In this document: positions 45,277 to 53,630 of the stretch, one piece after another
How positions within the stretch are numbered: position 1 is the first letter of the stretch
Layout of the letters: every line of letters begins with the position of its first letter
Assembly: GCF_036023875.1 (NCBI RefSeq)
Contig: NZ_CP107931.1
Span: 62,001 to 126,000 of the forward strand
Reading direction: 5' to 3'
Length of the DNA: 64,000 nt
Source: Mycobacterium sp. NBC_00419
GTDB taxonomy: Bacteria > Actinomycetota > Actinomycetes > Mycobacteriales > Mycobacteriaceae
Notes under the pieces: generated by a model
The model's database searches: none
Told to the model about the DNA's origin: nothing
The model's input: the letters and a program-made list of their open reading frames with translations, nothing else
Position numbers and translations under genes: made by a program

Positions 45277-46020
45277 TCAGGGCAGCGCGCGGTGCGGAAC
45301 GTCGGTGATCAGACCACCGTCGACAACGAACTCCGAGCCGGTCGAGAAGGACGACTCGTCGCTGGCCAGGAAGACGATGAAGGTGGCGACTTCTTCGGGC
45401 TTGCCGGGACGGCCCATCGGTGCACCGACCATGTCGTCGGGAAAGTGCTTGGTCATCGGGGTGCGGATGAAGCCGGGGTGCACCGAGTTGACCCGGATGT
45501 TGTCGGAGGCCAGTTCCAGCGCGGCCGACTTCGTCAGGCCACGCAGGGCCCACTTGGAGGCGACGTAGCTGTGCACCCAGGACGCACCGCGCATGCCTTC
45601 GATCGAGGAGACGTTGATGATGGACCCGCCGCCGGCGGCCTTCATCGGCTCCAGCACGGCTTTGATGCCCAGCATCGCGCCGGTGAGGTTGACGGCCAGC
45701 ACGCGGTTCCACTTATCGACGTCGATCGACTTCAGTGGTGAGACCTGCACGATGCCGGCATTGTTCACCAGGACGTTGACCTTGCCGAAGGCGCTCAGGG
45801 CGGTGTCGACGGCGGCCTGCCACTCGTCGACCTCGGTCACGTCGAGGTGCACGTAGCGCGCGGCGTCGCCGAGCTCGTCGGCCAGTTGCTGGCCCTTCTC
45901 GTCGAGGATGTCGCCGATGACCACCTTGGCGCCTTCGGCGACGAGCATCCGCGCGTCGGCCGCGCCCATCCCCTGGGCTCCACCGGTGATGATTGCCACT
46001 TTGTCAGCTACGCGTCCCAT
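45277..46020 (-). CDS. Short-chain dehydrogenase, FabG3/hydroxysteroid dehydrogenase-like
   Basis: A 247-residue classical SDR. Cofactor loop IITGGAQGMGAADARMLVAE, DxxD region HLDVTEVDEW, NNAG, and catalytic Ser-Tyr-Lys in INVSSIEGMRGASWVHSYVA followed by SKWAL. The Asp of VVIGDILDEKG after beta-2 points to NAD(H). The sequence closely follows M. tuberculosis FabG3 (Rv2002), a 20-beta-hydroxysteroid dehydrogenase. The substrate is probably a steroid or a 3-keto acid/alcohol. ATG at 46020 with TAGCCT 8 nt upstream. Convergent with the HAD gene, 5 bp apart. Confidence 0.9.
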   Translation of the reverse strand: MGRVADKVAIITGGAQGMGAADARMLVAEGAKVVIGDILDEKGQQLADELGDAARYVHLDVTEVDEWQAAVDTALSAFGKVNVLVNNAGIVQVSPLKSIDVDKWNRVLAVNLTGAMLGIKAVLEPMKAAGGGSIINVSSIEGMRGASWVHSYVASKWALRGLTKSAALELASDNIRVNSVHPGFIRTPMTKHFPDDMVGAPMGRPGKPEEVATFIVFLASDESSFSTGSEFVVDGGLITDVPHRALP

Positions 46021-46125
46021 GACGCGACAGGCTACCTCAGCGGTCTCGGCGAAATAGAACCTGTTCCAGTTCCGCCGCCGAGTGCGCATACTGTGTCGAC
46101 ACCTTCACCGTCGCGAGGAGAACGA

Positions 46126-47202
46126 ATGGCTATCCGCGTCGCTCACATCGGCACCGGAAACGTCGGGCGCCTGGCCCTGTCCGAACTGATCAGCAATCCG
46201 GGGTTCGAGTTGACCGGACTGTGTGTGTCGGCCGACGAGAAAGTGGGCAAGGACGCGGGCGAACTCGCCGGGCTTGATGTGACGACCGGCATCCTGGCCA
46301 CCAAGGACCTCGACGCCGTGCTGGCCACTCGTCCCGACTGCGCGGTGTATTGCGCCATGGGCGACAACCGGATGCCGCAGGCGATGGCCGATGTCTACAA
46401 GATCGCCGCCGCGGGCATCAACGTGGTGGGCACCTCCCCCGGTGTCCTGCAGTACCCCTGGGGTGTCATGCCCGACAAGTACATCGCACCACTGGAAGAA
46501 GCTGCGCGGCAAGGTGATTCGAGTATCTACATCAACGGGGTGGATCCGGGCTTCATCACCGACCTGATCCCGTTGGCGTTCGCCAGCACCTGCGCGAGCA
46601 TCACGCAGGTGCGCTGCATGGAGATCGCCGACTACGCCACCTACGACGGCGCGACGGTGATGTTCGACGTGATGGGCTTCGGCCAGCCGCTCGACGAGGT
46701 GCCCATGCTGTTCCAGCCGGGCGTGCTCAGCGTCGCGTGGGGCTGCGCGATCCGTCAGCTGGCCGACGGCCTCAACCTCGAATTGGACTCGATCACCGAG
46801 AGTTACGAACGCGAACCCGCCCCAGAGGCCTTCGACATCGCGGCCGGCCATATCCCCAAGGGCGGCGTGGCCGCGGTCCGCTTCGAGATCAAGGGCATGG
46901 TCGGCGACCACGCCGCGATCGTGGTCGAACACGTCACCCGGGTGCGCGGTGACCTGCGGCCGGACTGGGCGCAGCCCGCGCAGGAGGGCGGCTCCTACCG
47001 TGTCGAGATCACCGGTGAGCCGTCCTACGTCGTCGACATCTGCCCGACGAGCACCAAGGGCGACCACAATCACGCGGCCATCGCCGCGGGCGCCGCTCGC
47101 GTCGTCAACGCCATCCCGGCCGTGATCGCCGCCCCGGCCGGGCTGCGCACCACGTTGAACCTGCCGCTGGTGTCCGAGGTGGAGTTGTTCTCCGCGCCGT
47201 AG
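46126..47202 (+). CDS. NAD(P)-dependent amine dehydrogenase-like protein (DapB-type Rossmann)
   Basis: A 358-residue protein. The N-terminal Rossmann fold (IRVAHIGTGNVGRLALSELI; DCAVYCAMGDNRMPQAMADV) is of the dihydrodipicolinate-reductase type; the C-terminal domain matches the amine-dehydrogenase group often annotated in mycobacteria (INGVDPGFITDLIPLAFAST; GDHNHAAIAAGAARVVNAIP). Reaction not established. GAGGAG 6 nt before the ATG gives a firm start. It diverges from the SDR gene with a 105-bp gap. Confidence 0.86.
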   Translation: MAIRVAHIGTGNVGRLALSELISNPGFELTGLCVSADEKVGKDAGELAGLDVTTGILATKDLDAVLATRPDCAVYCAMGDNRMPQAMADVYKIAAAGINVVGTSPGVLQYPWGVMPDKYIAPLEEAARQGDSSIYINGVDPGFITDLIPLAFASTCASITQVRCMEIADYATYDGATVMFDVMGFGQPLDEVPMLFQPGVLSVAWGCAIRQLADGLNLELDSITESYEREPAPEAFDIAAGHIPKGGVAAVRFEIKGMVGDHAAIVVEHVTRVRGDLRPDWAQPAQEGGSYRVEITGEPSYVVDICPTSTKGDHNHAAIAAGAARVVNAIPAVIAAPAGLRTTLNLPLVSEVELFSAP

Positions 47203-47281
47203 CGGGCCGGGGGCGTTTGGCGTCATCGGCGGTTGGGTAGACACCGCTGCGATTCGTCGAACATCCCGAGGAGAGACAGAC

Positions 47282-47626
47282 GTGACGGTGAAGCGGTTGG
47301 TCCTAGTGGTTGGTGCGGTGCTTTTCGCGGTCGGTGTCATCGCGCTGCTGGTGCCGGTGTCCACCACGGACGGTAACGGCGGCAGCATCGGCTGTGGCAA
47401 CGCGATTTCGGCGGATCTGTCCGCGGCCCGGGAAGCCAACAGCAAGACGGTGGCTAACGTCCCGATCCTCAACCAGGTTGTCCCGCACGCCGATTACGTG
47501 GCGCAATGCCAGTCGGAGGTGTCGTCGCGGCGCGCCTGGTCGATCCCGGTCACCGTGGTCGGCCTCCTGGTGGGCGCCGGCGCATTGCTGGTCGGCGGCC
47601 GAACCGGCGTGGGTTCGCGGACTTAG
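47282..47626 (+). CDS. Small two-helix membrane protein
   Basis: A 114-residue protein with hydrophobic helices at residues ~5-27 and ~88-107, joined by a ~60-residue extracytoplasmic loop containing two cysteines (SIGCGNAIS and VAQCQSEV) that could pair. This layout, helix-loop-helix with a disulfide loop, recurs in small mycobacterial membrane proteins of unknown role. GTG start with GAGGAG about 9 nt upstream. Overlaps the convergent secreted-protein gene by 4 bp. Confidence 0.8.
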   Translation: MTVKRLVLVVGAVLFAVGVIALLVPVSTTDGNGGSIGCGNAISADLSAAREANSKTVANVPILNQVVPHADYVAQCQSEVSSRRAWSIPVTVVGLLVGAGALLVGGRTGVGSRT

Positions 47627-47943
47627 GGTCGGTACCCCGGGATCAGCACGGTGCCGGGGTAGTTCACGTAGTACGAGATACAGATCGGCACGTGCCGGCA
47701 GGCGATGATCGCCCCGGCGTCGGGCGCGGATCCGATGACGCGGGTGGGCCGCTTGGGCAGATTGCAGTTCACGACGTACGGGTTGAGCGGGACGACTCCG
47801 TTGACGCAGTCCGGCGGTCCGGCGCTGGCGACCGCCTCCGGCGGCGTGAGCGTCTCGGTAGCAGCGGGCACCAGGGGCACGCTGAGAGCGGCGGCGGCTA
47901 AGGCGGCTGTCACGATGCGGCGGGCTCTCGGTTGAAGAACCAT
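47623..47943 (-). CDS. Small secreted protein
   Basis: A 106-residue exported protein: signal peptide (RRIVTAALAAAALSVPLVPA) ending near AATET, then a short mature part with four cysteines (GPPDCVNGVV, YVVNCNLP, IIACRHVPICISYYV). Two disulfides are likely. Unknown function. ATG at 47943 is used; an in-frame ATG at 47955 is possible. GGGG-rich sequence upstream is a weak ribosome site. Confidence 0.72.
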   Translation of the reverse strand: MVLQPRARRIVTAALAAAALSVPLVPAATETLTPPEAVASAGPPDCVNGVVPLNPYVVNCNLPKRPTRVIGSAPDAGAIIACRHVPICISYYVNYPGTVLIPGYRP

Positions 47944-48423
47944 GATGGGCCCCATTCGTTGATCCGTGCTCTGCGGCGAGCACACTGTCGACGGTACTCC
48001 TGCACGCGCCGCAGTTAAGTGACACAGGGATGACGTCCGCATCGTGTTCACGTGAAGGCCGCCATGACTCTGAGCACCGGACTGTCGTTCGCATGCAGTG
48101 GCTCGACACCCAGGCCGGCTGGCCCTCGAGACGTGCTGAGCAACTTCAGGATTCGGTGCTGGCGTCGATCTCGGCCACTACCGGCGGGTGACCACCACCT
48201 CGCGGCTCATGGCGCGCCTGATCTGCTGTCGTCATCGTGGTGCTGATCCGGTGGCTGGTCGCCGAGGTGGTTTCCGGCGGCGCGCCCGGGCGCTTTGGCT
48301 GATCGACCTGGGCCGATAGGCATTCGTGAGGTCGATGCGGGTAACACCTGGACTTGACGGGGTACGGGGGTACTAAACTAGAACACGTTCCAGTCGATAA
48401 CCGCCCGCTTTAAGGAGCCGGTC
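47944..48423. other. 480-bp gap with KstR-like box, no supported gene
   Basis: No open frame with plausible codon use or a ribosome site is seen in 47944-48340; the short frames there look like decayed or random coding. The last 85 bp carry TTGACG (48354-48359), the KstR-like box (48379-48392) and AAGGAG, the ribosome site of the nitronate monooxygenase gene. Confidence 0.5.
48379..48392. promoter_or_regulatory. KstR-like operator before the nitronate monooxygenase gene
   Basis: TAGAACACGTTCCA matches the published KstR consensus TnnAACnnGTTnnA at all fixed positions; the flanks extend it to CTAGAACACGTTCCAG. It sits 31 nt upstream of the ATG, over the expected -10/start region, a good position for repression. 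Confidence 0.75.
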
Positions 48424-49557
48424 ATGCACACTCCCCTTTGCGATGAGCTCGGTATCGAGTTCCCCATCTTCGCCTTCACCCACTGTCGTGACGTCGTGGT
48501 GGCCGTCAGCAAGGCCGGCGGCTTCGGCGTACTCGGTGCAGTCGGCTTCACGCCCGAAGAACTCGAGATCGAACTGAAGTGGATCGACGAGCACATCGGC
48601 GACCATCCCTACGGCGTCGACATCGTCATCCCCAACAAGTACGAAGGCATGAACGCCGACATGTCCGGCGACGAACTCGCCGAGATGCTCAAGAAGATGG
48701 TGCCCCAGCAGCATCTCGACTTCGCCAAGAAGCTGCTGTCCGATCACGGGGTCCCGACCTCCGACGCCGACTCCAACGCCCTGCAGCTGCTCGGCTGGAC
48801 CGAGGCCACCGCCACCCCGCAGGTCGAGGTCGCGCTGCAACACCCCAAGGTGACCCTGATCGCCAACGCGCTGGGCACCCCGCCGGTTGACATGATCAAG
48901 CACATCCACGAATCCGGCCGCAAGGTCGCAGCGCTGTGCGGCTCCCCCGCGCAGGCGCGCAAGCACGCCGAGGCCGACGTCGACATCATCATCGCCCAGG
49001 GTGGCGAGGGTGGCGGGCACTGCGGTGAGGTCGGATCGATCGTGCTGTGGCCTCAGGTGGTCAAGGAGGTCGCACCCCGCCCGGTGCTCGCCGCCGGCGG
49101 CATCGGCAGCGGTCAGCAGATCGCCGCTGCGCTCGCGCTGGGCTGCCAGGGCGCATGGTCCGGCTCGCAGTGGCTGATGGTCGAGGAGGCGCACAACACT
49201 CCGGTGCAGCAGGCCGCCTACGTCAAGGCCACCAGCCGCGACACCGTGCGCAGCCGCTCGTTCACCGGCAAGCCCTGCCGGATGCTTAAGAACGACTGGA
49301 CCGAGGCGTGGCAGACGGCGGGCAACCCCGAGCCGCTCGGAATGCCGTTGCAGTACATGGTTTCCGGGATGGCGGTCGCCGCGACCAACAAGTACCCCAA
49401 CGAGACCGTCGATGTCGCGTTCAACCCGGTGGGTCAGGTCGTGGGCCAGTTCACCAAGGTCGACAAGACCGCGACGGTGATCGAGCGCTGGGTTCAGGAG
49501 TACCTGGAGTCGACCAGCCGGCTCGACGAGCTCAACGAGGCCGCGGCCGCCGTCTGA
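48424..49557 (+). CDS. Nitronate monooxygenase-family flavoprotein
   Basis: A 377-residue FMN-dependent TIM-barrel enzyme of the 2-nitropropane dioxygenase/NMO family. Motifs: N-terminal LCDELGIEFPIFAFTHCRDV, DIIIAQGGEGGGHCGEVGSI (FMN phosphate and catalytic-region His/Gly), VLAAGGIGSGQQIAAALALG. Several mycobacterial members take part in sterol or lipid catabolism rather than nitroalkane oxidation. AAGGAG 7 nt before the ATG. The KstR-like box in its promoter implies cholesterol-derived induction. Confidence 0.91.
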   Translation: MHTPLCDELGIEFPIFAFTHCRDVVVAVSKAGGFGVLGAVGFTPEELEIELKWIDEHIGDHPYGVDIVIPNKYEGMNADMSGDELAEMLKKMVPQQHLDFAKKLLSDHGVPTSDADSNALQLLGWTEATATPQVEVALQHPKVTLIANALGTPPVDMIKHIHESGRKVAALCGSPAQARKHAEADVDIIIAQGGEGGGHCGEVGSIVLWPQVVKEVAPRPVLAAGGIGSGQQIAAALALGCQGAWSGSQWLMVEEAHNTPVQQAAYVKATSRDTVRSRSFTGKPCRMLKNDWTEAWQTAGNPEPLGMPLQYMVSGMAVAATNKYPNETVDVAFNPVGQVVGQFTKVDKTATVIERWVQEYLESTSRLDELNEAAAAV

Positions 49558-49567
49558 CGGAAGCCGC

Positions 49568-50011
49568 TCAGCTGACTGGGTTGAACGAGCTTCCGTTGCC
49601 CCATTCGCCCGACGTCAGGTAGCCCGGCTGCCAGCCCTGTGCCCCCAGGCACAACATGGGCAGGCCGTCGGGCGACTGGGCGGCGGCCTGCGGGCCGGGG
49701 CACGGTGAGCCGACGGTCTGCACGCCGTAGAGCTTGTACGAGACGACCCACGCGCCGGCGTCGGCGGGAGAGCGGTCCATCCCGATCGTCGACTGGTTCG
49801 GAATCCAGTGGCAGGCCAACGGCTCGCCGCCGGGGCCGCGGCCGAAGATGAAGCGGTCGAAGCTGTAGCACGGGGCGTGCAGGTAGGCCTCGTAGTTGAT
49901 GCCCGGCGGGTCACCGGCGAACGGGCCGTGGGGTTCGTCGGCTCCGGCGGACGGGGCCACACACAGTGCGGCGCCGGCGACAGCTGCTGCGGTAACGAGC
50001 TCGCGGAACAT
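49568..50011 (-). CDS. Secreted protein of unknown function
   Basis: A 147-residue exported protein. Signal peptide (FRELVTAAAVAGAALCVAPS) ends at AGADEP. Four cysteines in the mature part (HAPCYSFDRFIFGRG, EPLACHWIPNQ, GSPCPGPQAA, LPMLCLGAQGW) suggest two disulfides. The C-terminus GYLTSGEWGNGSSFNPVS recalls other small mycobacterial secreted proteins. ATG at 50011, with GAGGGTGG upstream. Convergent with the NMO gene, 10 bp apart. Confidence 0.8.
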   Translation of the reverse strand: MFRELVTAAAVAGAALCVAPSAGADEPHGPFAGDPPGINYEAYLHAPCYSFDRFIFGRGPGGEPLACHWIPNQSTIGMDRSPADAGAWVVSYKLYGVQTVGSPCPGPQAAAQSPDGLPMLCLGAQGWQPGYLTSGEWGNGSSFNPVS

Positions 50012-50306
50012 CAATCCACCCTCATCAATCGTGCGCTTTCGGGGCCCAGTGCCCCGCGGCCCTCCGCAGGTGAGCCTAGTGGTTGGGGCGCATTGACTAC
50101 TGCTGAAACCGCAAAGGCGCCTTGATAGGCTGCGGCGATTGCATCGCCGGGGGAACAGGCTCACTCTGATTGCGTCCGGCGACGCGTGCCGGCGACCGCC
50201 GCCCGGCCCCGGGGGCCACGGATGACGAGGTATCGCCGCACCTGTCGAACTGCACGCAACGTCACAGCACGCGGTACCACCGTCGAGATGATCAGGAGTT
50301 GACCCG

Positions 50307-50618
50307 ATGACAGAGGCCCAGTTCCGGGTCGGCGTGGCCGCCGATGGGACGACGCCTGTCGTGGCCGCCTCCGGCGACATCGATCTGGCCAACGTCCCGC
50401 AGTTTCAGGACGCGTTGACTCGGGCCGCCGAGGGTTCGGCGGTGCTGACCGTGGACCTGACGGCGGTCAACTACTGCGACAGTGCGGCGGTCCGCGCCTT
50501 GTTCAGCGTGGCCGCGGCCACCGACCTGACCATGATCGTGTCGTCCACCGGACCCATCATCACGCTCCTGGGAATCTCCGGGCTGGACCGAGTCGCCACC
50601 GTCGTCGCCAGGGAGTGA
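50307..50618 (+). CDS. STAS-domain anti-anti-sigma factor
   Basis: A 103-residue stand-alone STAS protein: VVAASGDIDLANVPQFQDAL, LTVDLTAVNYCDSAAVRALF (the phospho-Ser region DSAA), MIVSSTGPIITLLGISGLDR. Typical partner of RsbW-type anti-sigma kinases. AGGAG lies 9 nt before the ATG. The next gene, an ANTAR protein, starts 9 bp later, so the two form an operon linking a sigma-factor switch to an RNA-binding antiterminator. Confidence 0.9.
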   Translation: MTEAQFRVGVAADGTTPVVAASGDIDLANVPQFQDALTRAAEGSAVLTVDLTAVNYCDSAAVRALFSVAAATDLTMIVSSTGPIITLLGISGLDRVATVVARE

Positions 50619-50627
50619 TACTCAGCA

Positions 50628-51440
50628 ATGCCTGTACCCAGCTTCCAGCCTCGCGACGATTCCCGTCCCGCTGAGCTTTTCGAGCGGATTCTGGAACGCA
50701 TCCACCGCGACCTGCCCGAAGCCCTGGGCATGGCGATCACCGTCCACGACCGCCGTCTGGACGACGAGGTGGCAGTCGTCGCGGCATGGGGTGTCGGCCA
50801 GGAGATCGTGCAGGCGCAGCTGGCCGGCCTCGGTGGGCCCGTCGTGGATGCGTTCACCCACCAGGTCCCGGTGCTCAGTCTTGATCTGTTCTCCGACGAC
50901 CGCTGGCCGGACCTGAACCTGCAGGCCGTGCTGGATCGCGCGCCCCAACACAGCGAGGTCTGGCGACGGGCCGCCGGCTCGGTGGCCGTTCCCGGCGTGT
51001 GGGAGGGCGACGGCACCGTGGTCCTGTCGTGCACATCGGACCGGCCCTCGACGGCAGCGACGGTGAACACACTGATCGGCTACGAACAGCTGGTGTCGGC
51101 AGCAATGCTCACCGTCGGCGCCCAGGACGGGACGGCAGTCGCCGACATGATGGCCGTGCTGCAATCCCGGGGCGCCATCGAACAGGCCAAAGGGGTCATC
51201 ATGGGCGCGCTGGGATGTGACGCCGAAACGGCGTGGACGACCCTGCGCCGGGCAAGCCATGAATCCAACGTCAAGCTGCGGGTGCTGGCGGTGGCATTAA
51301 TGGAGCTGATCAGTGGCTCGCCGGCCGAACAGCCCGCGGTCGGCGCACCGATCGTCCCCGACACCACGGCCCGCCAGGCTGCGCGCCTGTTGTGGGCGGT
51401 GCTGACCCACGCCCCCAAGCCGGGGTCATCGGGTCGCTGA
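50628..51440 (+). CDS. GAF-like sensor with ANTAR RNA-binding domain
   Basis: A 270-residue signalling protein. The N-terminal ~150 residues resemble a GAF sensor (LFERILERIHRDLPEALGMA, VPVLSLDLFSDDRWPDLN). The ANTAR domain follows at ~175-235 (LQSRGAIEQAKGVIMGALGC, TAWTTLRRASHESNVKLRVL), a three-helix unit that binds paired hexaloop hairpins to prevent termination. An Ala/Pro-rich C-terminal tail ends it. Operon with the STAS gene. Its RNA targets are not in evidence here. Confidence 0.87.
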   Translation: MPVPSFQPRDDSRPAELFERILERIHRDLPEALGMAITVHDRRLDDEVAVVAAWGVGQEIVQAQLAGLGGPVVDAFTHQVPVLSLDLFSDDRWPDLNLQAVLDRAPQHSEVWRRAAGSVAVPGVWEGDGTVVLSCTSDRPSTAATVNTLIGYEQLVSAAMLTVGAQDGTAVADMMAVLQSRGAIEQAKGVIMGALGCDAETAWTTLRRASHESNVKLRVLAVALMELISGSPAEQPAVGAPIVPDTTARQAARLLWAVLTHAPKPGSSGR

Positions 51441-52049
51441 GGCCGGCAGGTCGATTGTCGTGGTCACCGAGACGATCTGGGGATCCGGCGGTGCCGAGGA
51501 GAACCCGAAGCTCACCGCGGGCAGCAGCGGCGCCAGACCGCCGAGGTCGCGGCCCCCGAAGCTGCCGGTGGCGTTCACCACACGCCGGGACCGCCGCACC
51601 CCGTAGTACTCACGGCGGCCATTGCCGGCGCTGCCCGCGGTGCGCACGCCGGGCACGATCAGCCCGGCGACCGGGTTGATCGCGGCGAGCCAGCGAGGCT
51701 CGGTCGCCAGCCGGGCCGGCACCAGTCGCAGCAGCCTGTCGATCGGCGCAGCGCCGCCGAGCGTGACGACGAGCTGCAGGCCCGGTGCCCCGACCGTCAA
51801 CTGCGCTGCGGTGAGGTCCGCGGTCACCTCGCCCAGCTCGATGCGGTCGAATTCGTAGGTCGAGGCGACGAAGTCGGCGATCTCGGCGCTGGGCGCCAGC
51901 AGGATTCGCTCATCGTCGGCGGTCTGGATCATCACGTCGGCGAAGGACCCGAACGGCGATACCGGCCACCGGCCGATGACCAGCCGCACCCCGGAGGCGG
52001 TGCCCAGCCCGGCGATGTGTCCGGTGAAGACGAAACGTTGCCCATTCAC
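51426..52049 (-). CDS. Conserved hypothetical protein
   Basis: A 207-residue, beta-rich soluble protein (VFTGHIAGLGTASGVRLVIG; LTAAQLTVGAPGLQLVVTLG) with a basic segment near the end (RREYYGVRRSRRVVNATGSF). No signal peptide, no recognised catalytic motif. The GTG at 52049 lies 7 nt after TACGCT (52057-52062), a leaderless geometry that selects this start inside a longer open frame. It overlaps the convergent ANTAR gene by 15 bp. Function unknown. Confidence 0.72.
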   Translation of the reverse strand: MNGQRFVFTGHIAGLGTASGVRLVIGRWPVSPFGSFADVMIQTADDERILLAPSAEIADFVASTYEFDRIELGEVTADLTAAQLTVGAPGLQLVVTLGGAAPIDRLLRLVPARLATEPRWLAAINPVAGLIVPGVRTAGSAGNGRREYYGVRRSRRVVNATGSFGGRDLGGLAPLLPAVSFGFSSAPPDPQIVSVTTTIDLPASATR

Positions 52050-52056
52050 CAGATCG

Positions 52057-52062
52057 AGCGTA
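52057..52062 (-). promoter_or_regulatory. Leaderless -10 element of the 207-aa hypothetical gene
   Basis: TACGCT on the reverse strand, 7 nt before the GTG at 52049. It is the main reason for choosing that start. Confidence 0.45.
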
Positions 52063-52184
52063 GCGATCGACGGGCAGTTCCGGCGCCGGGCAACTGACAA
52101 GCGAAACGCCGTCCGGCCAGCATCGAAATCCGCGGCGAAGGTGGTTCGCTTAGTGCACACACCCCTGCCGCCGGAGGAAGTCCC

Positions 52185-52868
52185 ATGTCGGTCCACGACC
52201 CGCTCGATCAGGATGCGCCCACTGCGCACAGCGCAAAGGTGTGGGCGCTGACCGGTGCCGGCGCGGTCCTGGCTGCCGCCGGCCTGGTGATCGCAGTGAC
52301 GGTGACGGCCGGCGCCCCCGACACGCTGCCTGCCGCCCAGGCGGCGCCCTCCACCACCGCGACAACGACCACCACGACCACAGCGCCCAGCACCACCGGA
52401 ACCGCCACGACGACCACCACCGGGACGGCGACCTACAAGGCCGACAGCAAGGGGTATGTGAATACCAAGGCGCGCTGCGACGAACGCCAAACCCTGATGG
52501 CCTACGGTCGCACCGAGCGGTCGCTCGCGGTGATCTGTGTGAACCCCGACGCGACGTTGCAGTACCGCGGTGTGCGGCTGCGTGATGACGCCGCGATCCA
52601 GGTGTCGGCCAGCCGTGGGTCCGACGGCACGGTCGTGGCGAACAACGACGGCGTCACCTACTCCATCTCCCCCACGGTGTTCCTGGTCTCCGAGGGCGAC
52701 AACGTGATCTACCGCGACTCGTGGCTCGAATTCCAGCAGCCGAGCTTCTCCGGTGAGAGCACCGCGACATCGGCGACGACGTCGGGCAGTGCGTCGCCCA
52801 CCGTGAGCACCACGACCGTCACCGTCACCACCTCGGTCACGGCGACGACGCCGAAATCCGGTAACTGA
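52185..52868 (+). CDS. Single-pass membrane protein with Thr-rich regions
   Basis: A 227-residue protein: short cytoplasmic N-terminus, one transmembrane helix (~18-44, VWALTGAGAVLAAAGLVIAV), a Thr/Ala-rich linker (~50-82), a globular extracytoplasmic domain (~85-185) with two cysteines (KARCDERQ and AVICVNPD), and a second Ser/Thr-rich tail. The Thr-rich parts are candidates for O-mannosylation. GGAGGAAG upstream of the ATG at 52185. Function unknown; convergent with the SDR gene, 3 bp apart. Confidence 0.82.
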   Translation: MSVHDPLDQDAPTAHSAKVWALTGAGAVLAAAGLVIAVTVTAGAPDTLPAAQAAPSTTATTTTTTTAPSTTGTATTTTTGTATYKADSKGYVNTKARCDERQTLMAYGRTERSLAVICVNPDATLQYRGVRLRDDAAIQVSASRGSDGTVVANNDGVTYSISPTVFLVSEGDNVIYRDSWLEFQQPSFSGESTATSATTSGSASPTVSTTTVTVTTSVTATTPKSGN

Positions 52869-52871
52869 AAT

Positions 52872-53576
52872 CTAGGTGTTGCGCCCGCCGTTGACGCCGA
52901 GGATCTGCCCGGTGATGTAGCCGGCTTCCTCGGAGATGAAGAACGCGCACGCCGCGGCGATGTCCTCGGGCTTACCTATCCGGCGCACCGGTGTGGCGTT
53001 GATGTTGGCCTGGATGTCACCGAGATTGCCCCGTGCTTCGGCGTTGCGCAGCATCGGGGTGTCGATGAAGCCCGGCGGTACGGCGTTGACCGTGATGCCG
53101 GCCGGACCGTATTCCAGCGCAAGGCTTTTCGTCAGTCCGTTGACACCGGACTTGGCGGCCACGTACGCCGACATGTACGGGACGCCGGAGTGGGTGCTCG
53201 ACGACGAGATGTTGACGATGCGTCCCCACCCGGCCTCGATCATGTCGGGCAACACGGCCTGGATGGTGTGGAACACCCCGTGCAGGTTGATGTCGATGAT
53301 CCGCTGCCACTCTCCGAAGCTGATGTCGGTGAACCGGCGGAAGCTGTCCTTGCCCGCGGCGTTGACCAGGATCGTCACCGGCCCCAGTGCACCGCGGATC
53401 TCGGCCAGGGCCGCGTCGAGCTGGGCGCGGTCGGTGACATCGGCGACGTAGGAGAAGTCGCTCTCTGACGGGTTGAGGTCGACGACGGCCACGTTGTAGC
53501 CGTCGGCGCGTAACCGAGCGACGACCGCCGCGCCGATTCCCGAGCCGCCCCCAGTCACCACTGCTGTCCTGGACAC
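52872..53576 (-). CDS. Short-chain dehydrogenase in the TetR-P450 locus
   Basis: A 234-residue SDR. VVTGGGSGIGAAVVARLRAD; VVDLNPSESDFS (Asp after beta-2, NAD-preferring); ILVNAAGKDSF; catalytic Ser and Tyr-x-x-x-Lys in IVNISSSSTHSGVPYMSAYV followed by AAKSG; C-terminal GYITGQILGVNGG. GTG start with GAAGGGAG 6 nt upstream. It lies 54 bp downstream of the TetR gene in the same direction, so it is likely cotranscribed and may oxidise or reduce the product of the divergent P450. Confidence 0.9.
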   Translation of the reverse strand: MSRTAVVTGGGSGIGAAVVARLRADGYNVAVVDLNPSESDFSYVADVTDRAQLDAALAEIRGALGPVTILVNAAGKDSFRRFTDISFGEWQRIIDINLHGVFHTIQAVLPDMIEAGWGRIVNISSSSTHSGVPYMSAYVAAKSGVNGLTKSLALEYGPAGITVNAVPPGFIDTPMLRNAEARGNLGDIQANINATPVRRIGKPEDIAAACAFFISEEAGYITGQILGVNGGRNT

Positions 53577-53630
53577 GATTGTCTCCCTTCCGGCGACGGT
53601 GTCGCCGTGTGCACGAATTGTCTTGGTGGA

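Noticed and set aside
46105..47472. A 455-codon reverse frame across the amine-dehydrogenase-like gene
   Set aside because: His/Asp/Gly-rich composition typical of antisense frames; the forward gene has GAGGAG and conserved motifs.
48052..48246. A 64-codon forward frame in the gap before the nitronate monooxygenase gene
   Set aside because: No ribosome site, no hydrophobic or domain pattern and poor codon use; considered non-coding.
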